From the NCBI RefSeq assembly GCF_001673155.1, contig NZ_LZLE01000130.1, positions 1 through 63,109 on the forward strand: DNA of 63,109 bases, read 5' to 3'. Positions within the stretch are counted from its first letter, which is position 1, and the number at the start of each line of letters is the position of its first letter. Source of the DNA: Mycobacterium sp. 1423905.2 (lineage in GTDB: Bacteria > Actinomycetota > Actinomycetes > Mycobacteriales > Mycobacteriaceae). The notes beneath the pieces are model-generated. The model searched no databases and was not told where the DNA came from. It was given only the letters and a program-made list of their open reading frames with translations. Positions 8,511 through 19,128 of the stretch are shown in pieces. The position numbers and the translations under genes were made by a program.

Positions 8511-9344
8511 ATGGCCACCCTCGGGGATGTCTTGGACTGGGCCCGCAAGCAAGTCGTCTCGCGGGTCCCCAAAGCCGACCTCGATCAGCGGGACCCGGAC
8601 TACATCCGCGACCAGCTGCCGGGCACCTGGCTGCTGGCGTCGCTGTACTTCCGCGCGGACGTCCGGCACCTGGACCGGATACCCGCCGACGGACCGGTGC
8701 TACTAGTGGGAAACCACAGCGGCGGCAACGTCCCGCCCGACACGTTTGTGTTCACCCTGGCGTTCTGCTCCTATTTCGGCGTCGAGCGTCCCTTCTACCA
8801 GTTGGCTCACAACTTGGTGGTATCGGCGCCGCCGCTGGGCTGGCTACGCAAGTTCGGCACCGTCGCCGCCAATCATGACAACGCCCGATTGGCGCTGGAA
8901 TCCGGCGCGGCGTTGCTGGTCTACCCCGGTGGTGACTACGAGGTGTTTCGCCCGTCGTGGGAGCGACACAAGGTCGACTTCGGGGGGCGCATGGGTTACG
9001 TGCGATTGGCCCGGGAGGCCGGCGTGCCGATCGTTCCGGTCGCCAGCGTCGGCGGGCAGGAGAGCGCATTGTTCCTCGACCGCGGCCAATGGCTGGCCAA
9101 GCTCTTGATGACCGATAAGTTGTTGCGGCTCAAAAGCATACCGATTTCACTGGCCTTACCGTGGGGTGTGAACATCAGTGACTTGGCGGGGCACATACCG
9201 CTTCCCACCAAGATCGTGATCGAGGTGCAAGATCCCATCGAGGTCGACGGTGATGATCAGGCGGTGCACGACAAGGTGCTGGGCAGCCTGCAGGCAGGTG
9301 TCGACCGCCTGGCCGCCGAGCGTCGGTTCCCGGTGATCGGCTGA
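8511..9344 (+). CDS. Lysophospholipid/glycerol acyltransferase-family protein
   Basis: 277 residues. Acyltransferase block I is VGNHSGGNVPPD near residues 64-75, where His is followed by a longer gap to Asp than in the classic HX4D of PlsC. This variant is seen in DGAT/MGAT-like bacterial proteins. VYPGGDYEVFRP matches the FPEG block and GVPIVPVASVG the terminal VPVxP-like block. It should transfer an acyl chain from a CoA or carrier thioester to a lipid alcohol at the membrane. Its stop shares one base with the following start (TGATG), so the two are coupled. Confidence 0.8.
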   Translation: MATLGDVLDWARKQVVSRVPKADLDQRDPDYIRDQLPGTWLLASLYFRADVRHLDRIPADGPVLLVGNHSGGNVPPDTFVFTLAFCSYFGVERPFYQLAHNLVVSAPPLGWLRKFGTVAANHDNARLALESGAALLVYPGGDYEVFRPSWERHKVDFGGRMGYVRLAREAGVPIVPVASVGGQESALFLDRGQWLAKLLMTDKLLRLKSIPISLALPWGVNISDLAGHIPLPTKIVIEVQDPIEVDGDDQAVHDKVLGSLQAGVDRLAAERRFPVIG

Positions 9345-9784
9345 TGCGCGTCGAACGCCGTTGCGTGATCGACGCCGATCGCGACGAGGTCTGGAAGACG
9401 GTCAGCGACCCGGACTGCTACCCGTCGTTCATGAGCAACCTGGAGCGCTGGGAGGCGGCGAATGACCACCCGCCGGGCGTAGGTGCCCGCTATACCGTGC
9501 ACTGGAAGATCGGTTCGGTGCCCGTTGGCGGCCTGATCGAAGTGGTCGAGTTCGACGAGGGACGCGACCTGGCGTTCGTCGGCATCACCGGGGTTACGCT
9601 GCGGGGCCGGATCCGGCTACGCGATGCCTCCGATGGCCGGACCAAAGTGACGTTTCGGATGTCGTATCAGGCACCGGGCGGCTTACTGGGGTATATCGCC
9701 GATCGCATTGCCGTGCGTCAGGTCGGGCGCACCCTGTCAGACACCCTCAAGCGCCTCAAGGGGCTCACCGAGACCGGCGCCTAG
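9344..9784 (+). CDS. SRPBCC (START-like) ligand-binding protein
   Basis: 146 residues, beginning MRVERRCVIDADRDEVWKTVSDPDCYPSFM, the usual entry strand and helix of polyketide cyclase/coenzyme Q-binding-type SRPBCC folds. A hydrophobic cavity is expected and no catalytic residues are obvious. It is translationally coupled to the preceding acyltransferase (TGATG), so its ligand may be lipid-like. The stop lies in CTAG 9781-9784 and overlaps that of the convergent SnoaL-like gene. Confidence 0.75.
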   Translation: MRVERRCVIDADRDEVWKTVSDPDCYPSFMSNLERWEAANDHPPGVGARYTVHWKIGSVPVGGLIEVVEFDEGRDLAFVGITGVTLRGRIRLRDASDGRTKVTFRMSYQAPGGLLGYIADRIAVRQVGRTLSDTLKRLKGLTETGA

Positions 9785-10245
9785 ACGACGCCGGTAGCGT
9801 CGAAAACCCAAGAGGTGTCGACGGCCAGGTTCTCGAAGTGACTGGGCGGGGCGAAGGCCACCAGGCTGTTGAAGTCCCAATAGTCTTTCCACAGCGCGAT
9901 TTTCCCGTCGAGCACCTTGTGTACCGTGACGAATCTGAGCACACCCTGCTCGCCGGTTTCGAAGGTCCACGTCTCGGAGTGCTCGTACATCACGTCGGCG
10001 CCGTTGGACAGCAGCAACCCGTCGTGATTGTCGTACCCGGCCAGCGGTCCGAGCCCGATCTTGAGTCGCGTCACGATGTCATCGGGTCCGCGTGCCGACA
10101 CCGCGGGCACCGGCATGTCGACATACAGGCAGTCCGCGGCCAAGAACGTCTTGACTGCATCCCAGTCGCGGCGAGAAAGTGCACCCCAGAGCCCGAGCAC
10201 GACCTCCTCGGCCGTGCTCGTCGAAACGTCGGTCATAGCGGTCAA
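9781..10245 (-). CDS. SnoaL-like/limonene-epoxide hydrolase-like NTF2-fold protein
   Basis: 154 residues from ATG 10245; an in-frame ATG at 10236 is an alternative. The sequence TAEEVVLGLWGALSRRDWDAVKTFLAADCLYVDM is the canonical first helix pair and strand of NTF2-fold proteins. Later strands (TWTFETGEQGVLRFVTVHKV, then KIALWKDYWDF) resemble the limonene-1,2-epoxide hydrolase group, whose Asp/Arg/Asp catalytic set cannot be confirmed by eye. Its promoter region of about 20 bp is shared with the divergent dienelactone hydrolase-like gene. Confidence 0.7.
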   Translation of the reverse strand: MTAMTDVSTSTAEEVVLGLWGALSRRDWDAVKTFLAADCLYVDMPVPAVSARGPDDIVTRLKIGLGPLAGYDNHDGLLLSNGADVMYEHSETWTFETGEQGVLRFVTVHKVLDGKIALWKDYWDFNSLVAFAPPSHFENLAVDTSWVFDATGVV

Positions 10246-10265
10246 TTAACGCGGTCGACGAGCAG

Positions 10266-11206
10266 GTGTCAACCACAGCCAACGCGCGCATACTCACCAA
10301 CGTGACCTCGCTACACCGCTACATCGCCGAGGAGATCGCGGCTGACCACATCGACGGTCTGCTGAACCGCCGAGAGGCCCTGCGGCGGCTGGCGTTACTC
10401 GGGGTTAATGCGGCGGCCGCGACCACCCTGATCGCCGCCTGCGCCACCCGAAAGGGCTCAGCGCCGATGCCGGCGGGTTCGGCGCCGTCATCTGTTACCT
10501 CGGTGGCACCGCCGGGGATGGCCAGCGCACTGCCGACCGAGCCGATCAGCTGGCGCGGACCGCAGGGAACGTTGCAAGCGGCATGGGCGCAGGCACCCCA
10601 TGCCAAAGGCGCCGTGCTGGTGGTCCACGAGAACAAGGGCCTCACCGATTGGGTGCGGTCGGTGGCCGGGCGCCTCGCCGGAGCGGGCTATTCTGCCCTG
10701 GCCGTCGACCTGCTCTCCGAGAAGGGCGGGACGCAGGCGTTTTCCGATCCCGCCCAAGCAACCGCCGCGTTGGGTTCGATAGCACCCGAGCAGTTCATTC
10801 ACGACCTGGACTCCGGTGTCGAGCAATTGCGGGTGCGCGCCCCGGGGCAGAAGGTGGCCGTCGTCGGCTTCTGCTTTGGTGGTGGGCTGGTATGGCAACT
10901 GCTGAAGGCCGGCGGACTCGGGTTGTCCGCCGCGGTCCCGTTCTATGGGCCGCTGCCCGACAACCCCAGTTTCCGCGGCGCCAAGGCCGCGGTGCTGGCC
11001 GTCTACGGCGCCCTCGACGCGCGAGTGACCGGGTCGCAGCCAGCGGCCAAGGCAGCGCTGGACAGTGCCGGACTGGCCAACGACTTCCTCATCGAACCGG
11101 CGCCGACCACGCATTCTTCAACGACACCGGCCCGCGCTACAACGCCACTGCGGCGGCCGATGCGTGGCAGCGGCTGCTGGACTGGCTGGGGCGATACCTT
11201 TCCTAG
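10266..11206 (+). pseudogene. Dienelactone hydrolase-family lipoprotein, frameshifted near 11097-11102
   Basis: From GTG 10266 (GTG 10302 also possible) the protein has an N-terminal NRREALRRLALLG twin-arginine-like motif, a hydrophobic stretch and LIAAC, a lipobox. A Tat-exported lipoprotein is likely. The alpha/beta-hydrolase body has GFCFGG with the catalytic Cys of dienelactone hydrolases and the Asp region VYGALDARV. At about 11097-11102 the frame is lost. The continuing frame reads [15 protein letters not shown] and ends at 11206, carrying the catalytic His. Without correction the product runs to 11240 with an unrelated tail and lacks that His. Restoring one G gives 313 residues whose stop overlaps the cyp140 stop in CTAG. 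Confidence 0.8.
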
Positions 11207-12525
11207 GACGTCACCATGGAGTGCGCCGGGCCCAGGCTAACCGGCAGGGTCGACCAACCGCGTAAGACTCGCGTGGGTCGCCGACTTCCGGTTCCGGCGG
11301 AGCGCGCCTGAGGGAAGCGGTCAAAGAAGGTGCGCAGCCCGACTTCGCCCTCGGCGCGGGCCAGTGCCGCACCCAGGCAGAAATGCCGGCCGCCGGAGAA
11401 TGCAAGATGCCTTCCCGCGTTTGTCCTTTCGATGTCGAAGCGGTGCGGCTCCGGGAACACGGCGGGATCCCGGTTGGCAGCGGCCAGATAAACCACCACC
11501 ATCTCCCCGCGCTCGATGGTGGTGCCCGCCACTTCGACGTCCGTGCGGGCCACTCGGGCGGTCAGCTGAACCGGAGAGTCCAATCGCAGGATCTCCTCCA
11601 CCGCGTTGGGCCACAGCTCGGGCCGGTCGCTTAGCGTCCGCAAGTGATCGGGCCGGTCCAAGAGCATGCGGATACCGTTGCCCAGCAAGTTCACCGTGGT
11701 CTCGAATCCCGCCGCCAGCACCAAGCCCGCCAGGGCCTCGAGTTCGGTACGGCTCAATTGCGTTTCTGCCGAACCACTTTCGGCGGTCTGAAGCAACTGA
11801 CTCATGAGGTTCTCGCCGGGGTTGCGGCGCAGGTGGTCGAGATGTTCGGTCAGCCAGGTGTTGAAGCCGGCAAGTCCCTGCTGCACACTGCGGTACTGGC
11901 GCCAGGGCAGGCCGATGTCCAGGCTCGGGGCGGCCAGCTCACCGAACTCGAGCACTCGCTGTCTTTCGCGCGCGGGCACTCCCAGGATGTCGCTGATGAT
12001 CGCGACCGGAAGCTGAGCACAGTACTGGTCCACAATGTCGACCACGGCGGTGTTCGGCAGGCCGGCCAGCCGATCCAGCAGCTCGATCGCGGTCTGCTCC
12101 ACTCGATCTCGCAACGCGGCGACGGCTCGCGAGGTGAAGACCGCCGACACGGTCTTGCGATAGCGGGTGTGGTCGGGCGGCTCGACGGCCAGCAGCGAGG
12201 GCGCACGCAGCGGATGCAGCAGGTCGTCTCGGGTACGCCGCTCCAGCCAGCGCACCGGCGCGGGCAAGTTCGCCCCCATGATCAGCACTCGGAAGTCGTC
12301 GGAGCGCAGCAGTTCGTGTGCCACTCCATGATCCACGGCCAGATAGTTGACCCGGGCCCGGACCAGGGGACCGAGCCGCCGTAGTTCGTCATAGAACGGC
12401 ACCGGATCGGCGACCACTGCGGGATCGGCGATCAGCCGGGACTGGACATCGCCGCGCCGGACCCCGATGGCCGCGACTGCGCGGATGAACCCGTGCATCG
12501 CCAGCCAGTGCAGCGCTTCTTTCAA
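11203..12525 (-). CDS. cyp140: Cytochrome P450, CYP140 family
   Basis: 440 residues, close to Rv1880c (438). The P450 signatures are in order: I-helix AGFETTVN, K-helix EEILR (ExxR) and haem loop [19 protein letters not shown] with the cysteine thiolate. It needs external ferredoxin and reductase; none is encoded nearby. The physiological substrate of CYP140 is not established. It is the first gene left of the lppE-rpfC run, but 59 bp separate it from lppE and the start at ATG 12525 has AGGAGCC just upstream. Its stop overlaps that of the convergent hydrolase gene. Confidence 0.9.
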   Translation of the reverse strand: MKEALHWLAMHGFIRAVAAIGVRRGDVQSRLIADPAVVADPVPFYDELRRLGPLVRARVNYLAVDHGVAHELLRSDDFRVLIMGANLPAPVRWLERRTRDDLLHPLRAPSLLAVEPPDHTRYRKTVSAVFTSRAVAALRDRVEQTAIELLDRLAGLPNTAVVDIVDQYCAQLPVAIISDILGVPARERQRVLEFGELAAPSLDIGLPWRQYRSVQQGLAGFNTWLTEHLDHLRRNPGENLMSQLLQTAESGSAETQLSRTELEALAGLVLAAGFETTVNLLGNGIRMLLDRPDHLRTLSDRPELWPNAVEEILRLDSPVQLTARVARTDVEVAGTTIERGEMVVVYLAAANRDPAVFPEPHRFDIERTNAGRHLAFSGGRHFCLGAALARAEGEVGLRTFFDRFPQARSAGTGSRRPTRVLRGWSTLPVSLGPAHSMVTS

Positions 12526-12584
12526 GGCTCCTCCATTGGTCGACGGGCCACCCGGTCTTGCTCAGGGTAGGCCGACCTCAGAGG

Positions 12585-13007
12585 TCAGCACTCGGCGGTG
12601 AGCTTGAAATCCTCAGTGATTGTCTTGTTGGGGTTGCTGCTGTTGATGCCGTAGGCACTGCCGGTGATGGTGTAGCTGTTCTTGTTCAGGTCGACGTGGG
12701 CGTCACCGACCCCGCCCTCGTAGTAGCTACCGGTGAAGCCGTTGATGTTCTGAATCTTCACCCACTGGGGAATCGCCCGGTCGCCACTGAGCATCACCAC
12801 CGCCTGCACCTGCCCCTCGCGGTCGCGGATGTCGATGGTTCGGTAGGACTGCACTTGGCTGCAGGCGGGCGGGCGGGTCGTATGGGTGTTGCCGTCGAGC
12901 GTGAATCGCGCGGCCTTGCGCGGCACCGTCTGAACCTGTCCGCATCCGGAGACGCCGGCAACAACCGCCAGCGCGGCTCCGGTGACCGTAACCAACCGCT
13001 TTCCCAC
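12585..13007 (-). CDS. lppE: LppE-like mycobacterial lipoprotein (LpqH/19-kDa superfamily)
   Basis: 140 residues, identical in length to Rv1881c. The N-terminus MGKRLVTVTGAALAVVAGVSGC is a type II signal peptide with lipobox VSGC, so the mature protein is lipid-anchored at the outer face of the membrane. The remainder resembles the small beta-rich LpqH-type domain, with two Cys (about residues 49 and 140) that could form a disulfide. The function is unknown; lipoproteins of this family are surface antigens. It sits between the SDR gene and cyp140 on the same strand. Confidence 0.85.
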   Translation of the reverse strand: MGKRLVTVTGAALAVVAGVSGCGQVQTVPRKAARFTLDGNTHTTRPPACSQVQSYRTIDIRDREGQVQAVVMLSGDRAIPQWVKIQNINGFTGSYYEGGVGDAHVDLNKNSYTITGSAYGINSSNPNKTITEDFKLTAEC

Positions 13008-13047
13008 TAGCGACCTCCATGTCGACGTGAGCGTTGTCCAGGAGACA

Positions 13048-13878
13048 TTACTGCCGTTCGGGCCCCAATGTGGGCAAGCTCTTCAGGATGCGACCGCGCA
13101 CGAATTCCGGACTGACTCCCTTGAGTCGGTCGATCCAGCGGATGCCCTTGGGGACGTACCAATGCAACCGGCGCGGGTGGTGGTAGGCCCGCCAGGCCGC
13201 CTCGGCGACGCTGGATGCCGGCATCAACCGAAACATGCCTTTCTTCGGCGCGGTGGCGCGCAGCTCGTCCGCCGACATGGTCGCCGCTCCGGGCGCGGAG
13301 TGGTTGGGAGTGGAGGTCAGAATCGCGGTGTCGATCAGGCCGGGTAGCACGTCGGCAACGCGCACTCCGTGTCGCTGCCACTCCACGCTCAGCGCTTCGG
13401 TCAGTCCCTTGACCGCGTGCTTGGTCGCCGAGTAAACCGCCAAGCGCGGCATCCCATAGGTACCTGAAGACGATGAGGTCGAGAACATCAGACTCCCCGG
13501 CGCCCTCTTGAGGTAGGGGAGCGCAGCATAAGCCCCGTTGAGGACCGCTTTGAAGTTCACCTCGACCACCCGCATGGCGGCGTCGTACGGGACGTCCTCG
13601 AACCAACCGCTCTCGCCCACACCGGCGTTGTTCCACATCATGTCGAGCCCGCCGCCCGGGTTGCCGGCGCAGAAGTCGCGCAACGCGCCGTCCAACGCGG
13701 CCTTGTCAGTCACGTCGACGGTACGGCTCCACAGGCCAGAGCCCAGGTGCGCGCTCAGGGACGCGAGCCCTTCCTCGTCGCGGTCCACTGCGCCGACCCG
13801 CCAGCCTCTGGCGTGAAACAACAGTGCGCCTTCGCGGCCCATGCCGCTGCCGGCACCGGTGATGAATATCGACTTCAT
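13048..13878 (-). CDS. Short-chain dehydrogenase/reductase (Rv1882c-like)
   Basis: 276 residues. The Rossmann motif ITGAGSGMGREGA, the NNAG element and the active-site YSATKHAV (YxxxK) are all present, so this is a classical SDR with intact catalytic Tyr and Lys. It corresponds to Rv1882c (277 aa). Asp-Arg after the second strand (AVDRDE) suggests NAD preference, though this is weak. The substrate is unknown. The C-terminal extension DRLKGVSPEFVRGRILK is typical of this mycobacterial subgroup. It follows the SRPBCC gene by 32 bp and is likely cotranscribed. Confidence 0.88.
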   Translation of the reverse strand: MKSIFITGAGSGMGREGALLFHARGWRVGAVDRDEEGLASLSAHLGSGLWSRTVDVTDKAALDGALRDFCAGNPGGGLDMMWNNAGVGESGWFEDVPYDAAMRVVEVNFKAVLNGAYAALPYLKRAPGSLMFSTSSSSGTYGMPRLAVYSATKHAVKGLTEALSVEWQRHGVRVADVLPGLIDTAILTSTPNHSAPGAATMSADELRATAPKKGMFRLMPASSVAEAAWRAYHHPRRLHWYVPKGIRWIDRLKGVSPEFVRGRILKSLPTLGPERQ

Positions 13879-13910
13879 CTCGCCCTCAAACGATCGGATC
13901 GAGCCGCCCC

Positions 13911-14366
13911 TCAGCTAGCTTCGACCACGTCTTTGATGCGATGCAGCGTCTTGGTCATGTCTCTTATATTGCGACGTTTACGTAGAAAACCTCCTAACAG
14001 CCAATAGATGGGAACCCATGGGAGGTCATTGAGCCGGAAGGACTCGGTCACGTCGGTGCCGTCGCCGGCTGGCACCAGTTGGTAGTGCCAGTTGTTCACG
14101 GGTCGATCGCCGAGGAACACAGCAAACCCGAATTCACGTCCAGGCAGGCAGCCGGTCACCTCGCACACTGACCAGTAGACCGGTCCGACTTCGTTGCGGC
14201 GGACGTGGCCGCGGAAGCGGGCACCCAGCTCAGGGCCGGTAGCGTCGCCCAACCACTCCGCCTCGAACGTTTCGGGCGAGAATCGTCCGGTATTGCGAAT
14301 GTCGGCGATTAAATCCCAAATTTTGTCGGCGGGCGCAGCCATATGAACGGTCACCGAACCCTGCAT
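13911..14366 (-). CDS. SRPBCC-family protein (Rv1883c-like)
   Basis: 151 residues, starting MQGSVTVHMAAPADKIWDLIADIRNTGRFSP, the START/polyketide-cyclase signature. The position matches Rv1883c (153 aa), between rpfC and the SDR. The C-terminus has a basic RKRRNIRDMTKTLHRIK helix lining the expected ligand tunnel. No enzymatic residues can be seen; binding of a hydrophobic metabolite used by the neighbouring SDR is an inference from context only. Confidence 0.78.
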   Translation of the reverse strand: MQGSVTVHMAAPADKIWDLIADIRNTGRFSPETFEAEWLGDATGPELGARFRGHVRRNEVGPVYWSVCEVTGCLPGREFGFAVFLGDRPVNNWHYQLVPAGDGTDVTESFRLNDLPWVPIYWLLGGFLRKRRNIRDMTKTLHRIKDVVEAS

Positions 14367-14423
14367 TTCACATTCCCTACGTGCAGACTGTAACGAAACG
14401 GAAAGTCGAAACGATATTCTTAC

Positions 14424-14843
14424 TTACGGCGTGAAGGCGTCGATGATGCCGGCCACGGCGTGCTGCAGGGAGCGAGCGGGTTTCGGCAACGAGGCGGGGA
14501 CCGGTGCCATGCCGCCGGCACTGCTGCACTTCGGCCACGCGGCAGGTCCCTGGCCGGCCAGGACGCGGTTGGCTACGGTGATTTGTTGCTGCTTAGAGGC
14601 TTTTGCCGGGTTTCCCACCCCACCGTATTCCTCCCATGTGGCTTGCTTGAACTGCAGGCCGCCGTACTTGCCGTTACCGGTGTCGGCCGCCCAGTTGCCA
14701 TTGGATTCGCATTGCGCGACGGCCTCCCAGTTCATGGCTTCGGCCTGCGCGACACCCGCACTGAGCGACATCGATGCTGCGACGAAACCGGCGGCCAGGG
14801 CGGATTTGATGAGGGGCTTAGTGATGTTTGTCATGTCCGGCAT
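14424..14843 (-). CDS. rpfC: Resuscitation-promoting factor, RpfC type
   Basis: 139 residues with an N-terminal signal peptide (hydrophobic [15 protein letters not shown], cleavage after AQA). The single Rpf domain begins [15 protein letters not shown]; the Glu in CESNGNW is the lysozyme-like catalytic residue. [16 protein letters not shown] and [13 protein letters not shown] complete the domain, and the two Cys are the conserved disulfide. Rpf proteins are secreted muralytic enzymes that help dormant cells resume growth. It is shorter than Rv1884c (176 aa). The start could be ATG 14843 or 14834. Confidence 0.92.
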   Translation of the reverse strand: MPDMTNITKPLIKSALAAGFVAASMSLSAGVAQAEAMNWEAVAQCESNGNWAADTGNGKYGGLQFKQATWEEYGGVGNPAKASKQQQITVANRVLAGQGPAAWPKCSSAGGMAPVPASLPKPARSLQHAVAGIIDAFTP

Positions 14844-14901
14844 TTCGCCGGCCGTGTTCGAAGTGTTACCGATTAGAAAAAGTTGTGAGATCAGAAATCT
14901 A

Positions 14902-14921
14902 TCGCACCGAGATTGGTGCGA
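14902..14921 (-). terminator. Hairpin between chorismate mutase and rpfC
   Basis: TCGCACC and GGTGCGA form a perfect 7-bp inverted repeat with a 6-nt loop, 31 bp after the chorismate mutase stop and about 60 bp before rpfC on the minus strand. Read leftward it is followed by an AT-richer stretch (ATAGATTTCTG) but no proper U-tract, so a weak terminator or an operator are both possible. Confidence 0.45.
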
Positions 14922-14951
14922 AGTGAAGCAAATAGTGTCCTATTGCACGAA

Positions 14952-15551
14952 TCAGGCGGGTGCTGCGGACGAGCAGAACGAGCCGGTGGCGCTGGTAAGC
15001 GCCCGTTGGTAGAGGCTGTCGAGTAGACGTCTCCGTATCGTTTCGCGCACGGCGGCAGCCAGCTGCGGCCGGCAATCCGGTGCCTCCAGCAAACTTCGAT
15101 TAAGAGCGATCTGAGACATAATCTTAGTGTTCAGCGAGTCGATCGCAGACCGCGGTACCGACAGATCCGGCGGCGCGGAAGGCACGGTCGCCGGGTTGAG
15201 CTTCCAGTCGGCGAACCGGGTGTACTCGATCGCGTCGATCGCGTCGATCTGATCGCGAAACACCCGGGCGACATAGTCCGGGTCAATACCTTGCGCGCGG
15301 GCCTCGTCGCCGAGCGTGGCCAGCTCTTGCTGTTCGCGTTCGGGATCCTCGATGGCGCGCTGGGCACTCCACTTATAGGCGGCCACCGGCTCGGCGGTGG
15401 CCAACCGTTGCGCGGCGGCGTCGACGAGTTCAGCCAGCGGGTTCGTCGAGTCCCCAGTCGCCGGGGGTGAGATACCAACCAGGGCGGCTGCTAGAGCTGT
15501 CAACCCGGCTTGCAGGAGCCTCGACGCCGACCTTGGTGCTCGTCTACCCAC
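14952..15551 (-). CDS. Secreted chorismate mutase (Rv1885c-like, AroQ-gamma type)
   Basis: 199 residues if begun at GTG 15551, the same length as Rv1885c; the frame is open further upstream but that part is not signal-peptide-like. A signal peptide ([16 protein letters not shown], cleavage near ATG-DST) is followed by an all-helical domain. Conserved elements include [17 protein letters not shown] (active-site Lys), [18 protein letters not shown] and the terminal [17 protein letters not shown], with two Cys for a disulfide. The enzyme turns chorismate into prephenate but is exported, away from the shikimate pathway; its external role in mycobacteria is unsettled. Confidence 0.88.
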   Translation of the reverse strand: MGRRAPRSASRLLQAGLTALAAALVGISPPATGDSTNPLAELVDAAAQRLATAEPVAAYKWSAQRAIEDPEREQQELATLGDEARAQGIDPDYVARVFRDQIDAIDAIEYTRFADWKLNPATVPSAPPDLSVPRSAIDSLNTKIMSQIALNRSLLEAPDCRPQLAAAVRETIRRRLLDSLYQRALTSATGSFCSSAAPA

Positions 15552-15655
15552 ATCAGCGATTACAGCGCAGCGCAGTGAATCTTTCCGGCCGACTGCCCGA
15601 TCGGCTATCCTTCGGGGCACTCGGCGACCGCCTCCAGAAGTTGCGTACACACTGC

Positions 15656-16264
15656 ATGCGAGAAGACGACCCACTGCGTCAGAACAGTTCTCAACGACGC
15701 GCGTGGCTGCGCACGCCGGCGGCCCGAACACTGATCGCTGCGACCCTGTCTCTGTGTCTGTTGTTGAGCGTCACGACGATCGTGGTGGGACGGCTGCACC
15801 CCGGCCCTGGTGACACACTGGACAATCCAGGTGATCGGGCCAGCGACGCCGCGAGCCTGGCTCAGGTCATCACCTCCGCCAAGCAGGTCGTCGGCGTGGC
15901 CGATCTTCGCGCTATCACCGCCGGCTATTCCTTAGTGTCCTGCAAGGACCAGGACGCGCCGCCGTATCAAGGTGCCATCTACATGAATTTCGCTCTGCCC
16001 GCCGACGCGCACGCCGACGGCTACTTCGGTTTCGTCGCCGCGAAGTTGGTCGGGCAAGGCTGGACCGAAGGGCGGCCGACCACTCAACATGTCTTCGGCA
16101 AGGCCGTCGCCAAAGACGGTGTCACCGCGCTGATCTACCCGGACCACACCGACCGCCCCATCGGTGTCCTTCGGCTTTACGGTCAGTGCCGAAACATGAA
16201 CAACCATCGCCGGGACGCGGCCGTGTGGACCGATGTCACCGGCGAGTTCACTCGCAATCCCTGA
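15656..16264 (+). CDS. Membrane-anchored hypothetical protein
   Basis: 202 residues from ATG 15656; the frame is open further left but that would overlap the divergent chorismate mutase. One transmembrane segment (residues about 25-45, [20 protein letters not shown]) is preceded by basic residues, so the rest should be outside the membrane. The outer part (about 65-200) has [19 protein letters not shown] and [17 protein letters not shown], reminiscent of small mycobacterial periplasmic proteins of unknown function. I do not recognise a family. Its 3' end faces fbpB across a strong hairpin. Confidence 0.65.
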   Translation: MREDDPLRQNSSQRRAWLRTPAARTLIAATLSLCLLLSVTTIVVGRLHPGPGDTLDNPGDRASDAASLAQVITSAKQVVGVADLRAITAGYSLVSCKDQDAPPYQGAIYMNFALPADAHADGYFGFVAAKLVGQGWTEGRPTTQHVFGKAVAKDGVTALIYPDHTDRPIGVLRLYGQCRNMNNHRRDAAVWTDVTGEFTRNP

Positions 16265-16284
16265 GTATCACCGGCGCACAAAGC

Positions 16285-16323
16285 ACTACTGCGCTTGACG
16301 GCAATGCCGTCAAGCGCAGTAGT
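16285..16323. terminator. Perfect 19-bp hairpin between convergent genes
   Basis: Two 19-nt arms, beginning ACTACTGCGC and ending GCGCAGTAGT, pair perfectly around a single A (in practice a small loop). It lies 20 bp after the rightward membrane protein gene and 21 bp after the leftward fbpB gene, the position of a bidirectional terminator. Neither side has a U-tract, as is common for mycobacterial hairpin terminators. Confidence 0.8.
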
Positions 16324-16344
16324 AACAGTGTTGCGGTGGTCTGC

Positions 16345-17738
<1,394 letters not shown>

Positions 17739-18992
17739 ATGGAGATCATGCTGTCCCGGTCAGTTCCGCGCTCCCGCACCACCGCACCCAGGCCCCTAGG
17801 TGCGAATTCTGCTGGGCGAGGACGCAGGTTCGGGATCGATAGAGGTGCGGAAGTTTTGGATACGGTACTCGGGCTGTCGCTAACGCCAACCACCGTCGGG
17901 TGGGTTCTTGCTGAAGGGCACGGCGCGGACGGCACCATTCTCGACCATCGCGAAATGGCATTGCCCGGTGGCCGCGGGGTGAGTGCCGTGAAGACCGCAG
18001 TACAGGTCGCAGAGGAAGTAATGGGCGTCGCCGATGAGGCTGCGGCGCACGAGCAACGACTGCGGCTAATCGGCGTGACCTGGAACGACGAGGCTTCCGC
18101 TCAGGCAGCGCTGCTCATTGAAGCCCTGACCGATGCCGGTTTCGACAATGTGGTGCCGGTCCGGCAACTCGATGCCGTCGAGACGTTGGCCGAAGCGATC
18201 GCTCCGATCATCGGATACGACCGCACCGCGGTGTGCATTCTCGAGCACGAGTGGGCGACGGTGGTCATGGTCGACACCAACGATGGCGGAAGCCAAACTG
18301 CGGTCAAACATGTCCGAGGCGGATACGATGGGCTGACGTCATGGCTGACCGGAATGTTCGACCGCAGTGCCTGGCGGCCGGCCGGCGTGGTCGTCGTCGG
18401 ATCGCATTCCGACATCAACGAATTCTCTTGGCATCTGGAGAACGTGCTGCCGGTGCCGGTTTTCGCCCAAACCATGGCGCAGGTGACCGTGGCGCGCGGC
18501 GCGGCTCTGGCCGCAGCTCGCAGCACCGAGTTCACAGATGCGCAGCTGGTCACCGAAACCGTCGCGGCGCCCGCCGTTCGCGCGCGCTCGATGCAATACA
18601 CCGGTGCCGCAGCGGCGTTGGCCGCGGCCGCGGTGACCTTCGTGGCCTCGCTGTCGTTGGCCGTAGGCCTGCAATTGACCCCTGATAAGCACTCCGGAGC
18701 AGCACAGCATGCGGTGCGCACGTCTGCGCCTCCGGTCGCAGAAAGCCAGGCGCCTCTTCCCGTTCCGGCGCAGGTGAGGTCGACGGCGCCGGCGGCAGCA
18801 CCCCAGGCGCCGGAGCAAGAGGAGCCGGTGCGTCTGACCTCTGGCGGCCAGGTGACTCAACCGAAACCAGGGGGCCAGCCCAGCAGTGCCGCGCCGCAAT
18901 CGGATCCCAATGGCGGGCCGCTTCTGCTGACGCGAGTGCTGGAGCACATTCCCGGCAGTTTCGGCGAAACGAGTACTCGACCGCCGGAGTAA
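17739..18992 (+). CDS. Proline-rich single-pass membrane protein (DUF7159-like N-terminal domain)
   Basis: Up to 417 residues from ATG 17739. The recognisable domain only begins at VLDTVLGLSLTPTTVGWVLAEGH (residue 39), and the TTG at 17856 has GAGGTGCGGAAG before it, so a 378-residue product is plausible. That start would match the 380 aa of Rv1887 in this position, though homology cannot be confirmed. The N-terminal domain has an actin-like/ASKHA flavour (VLGLSLTPTTVGWV, later GYDRTAVCILEHEWATVV). One transmembrane segment (about 288-312, AAALAAAAVTFVASLSLAVG) follows, then a 100-residue Pro/Gln/Ala-rich tail. The function is unknown; the family is abundant in mycobacteria. Confidence 0.7.
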   Translation: MEIMLSRSVPRSRTTAPRPLGANSAGRGRRFGIDRGAEVLDTVLGLSLTPTTVGWVLAEGHGADGTILDHREMALPGGRGVSAVKTAVQVAEEVMGVADEAAAHEQRLRLIGVTWNDEASAQAALLIEALTDAGFDNVVPVRQLDAVETLAEAIAPIIGYDRTAVCILEHEWATVVMVDTNDGGSQTAVKHVRGGYDGLTSWLTGMFDRSAWRPAGVVVVGSHSDINEFSWHLENVLPVPVFAQTMAQVTVARGAALAAARSTEFTDAQLVTETVAAPAVRARSMQYTGAAAALAAAAVTFVASLSLAVGLQLTPDKHSGAAQHAVRTSAPPVAESQAPLPVPAQVRSTAPAAAPQAPEQEEPVRLTSGGQVTQPKPGGQPSSAAPQSDPNGGPLLLTRVLEHIPGSFGETSTRPPE

Positions 18993-19128
18993 TTAACGGC
19001 TTTGTTGGCCGACGTCACTACGGGCTCGGAATCGACGTCGTGGTAATTCTCGGCTAATGGTCCATGACGTCCCGATGAATTGGTTGCCGGTGACGCCGGC
19101 TATTCGAATGCCGGTCCTCGTTGGGTCG

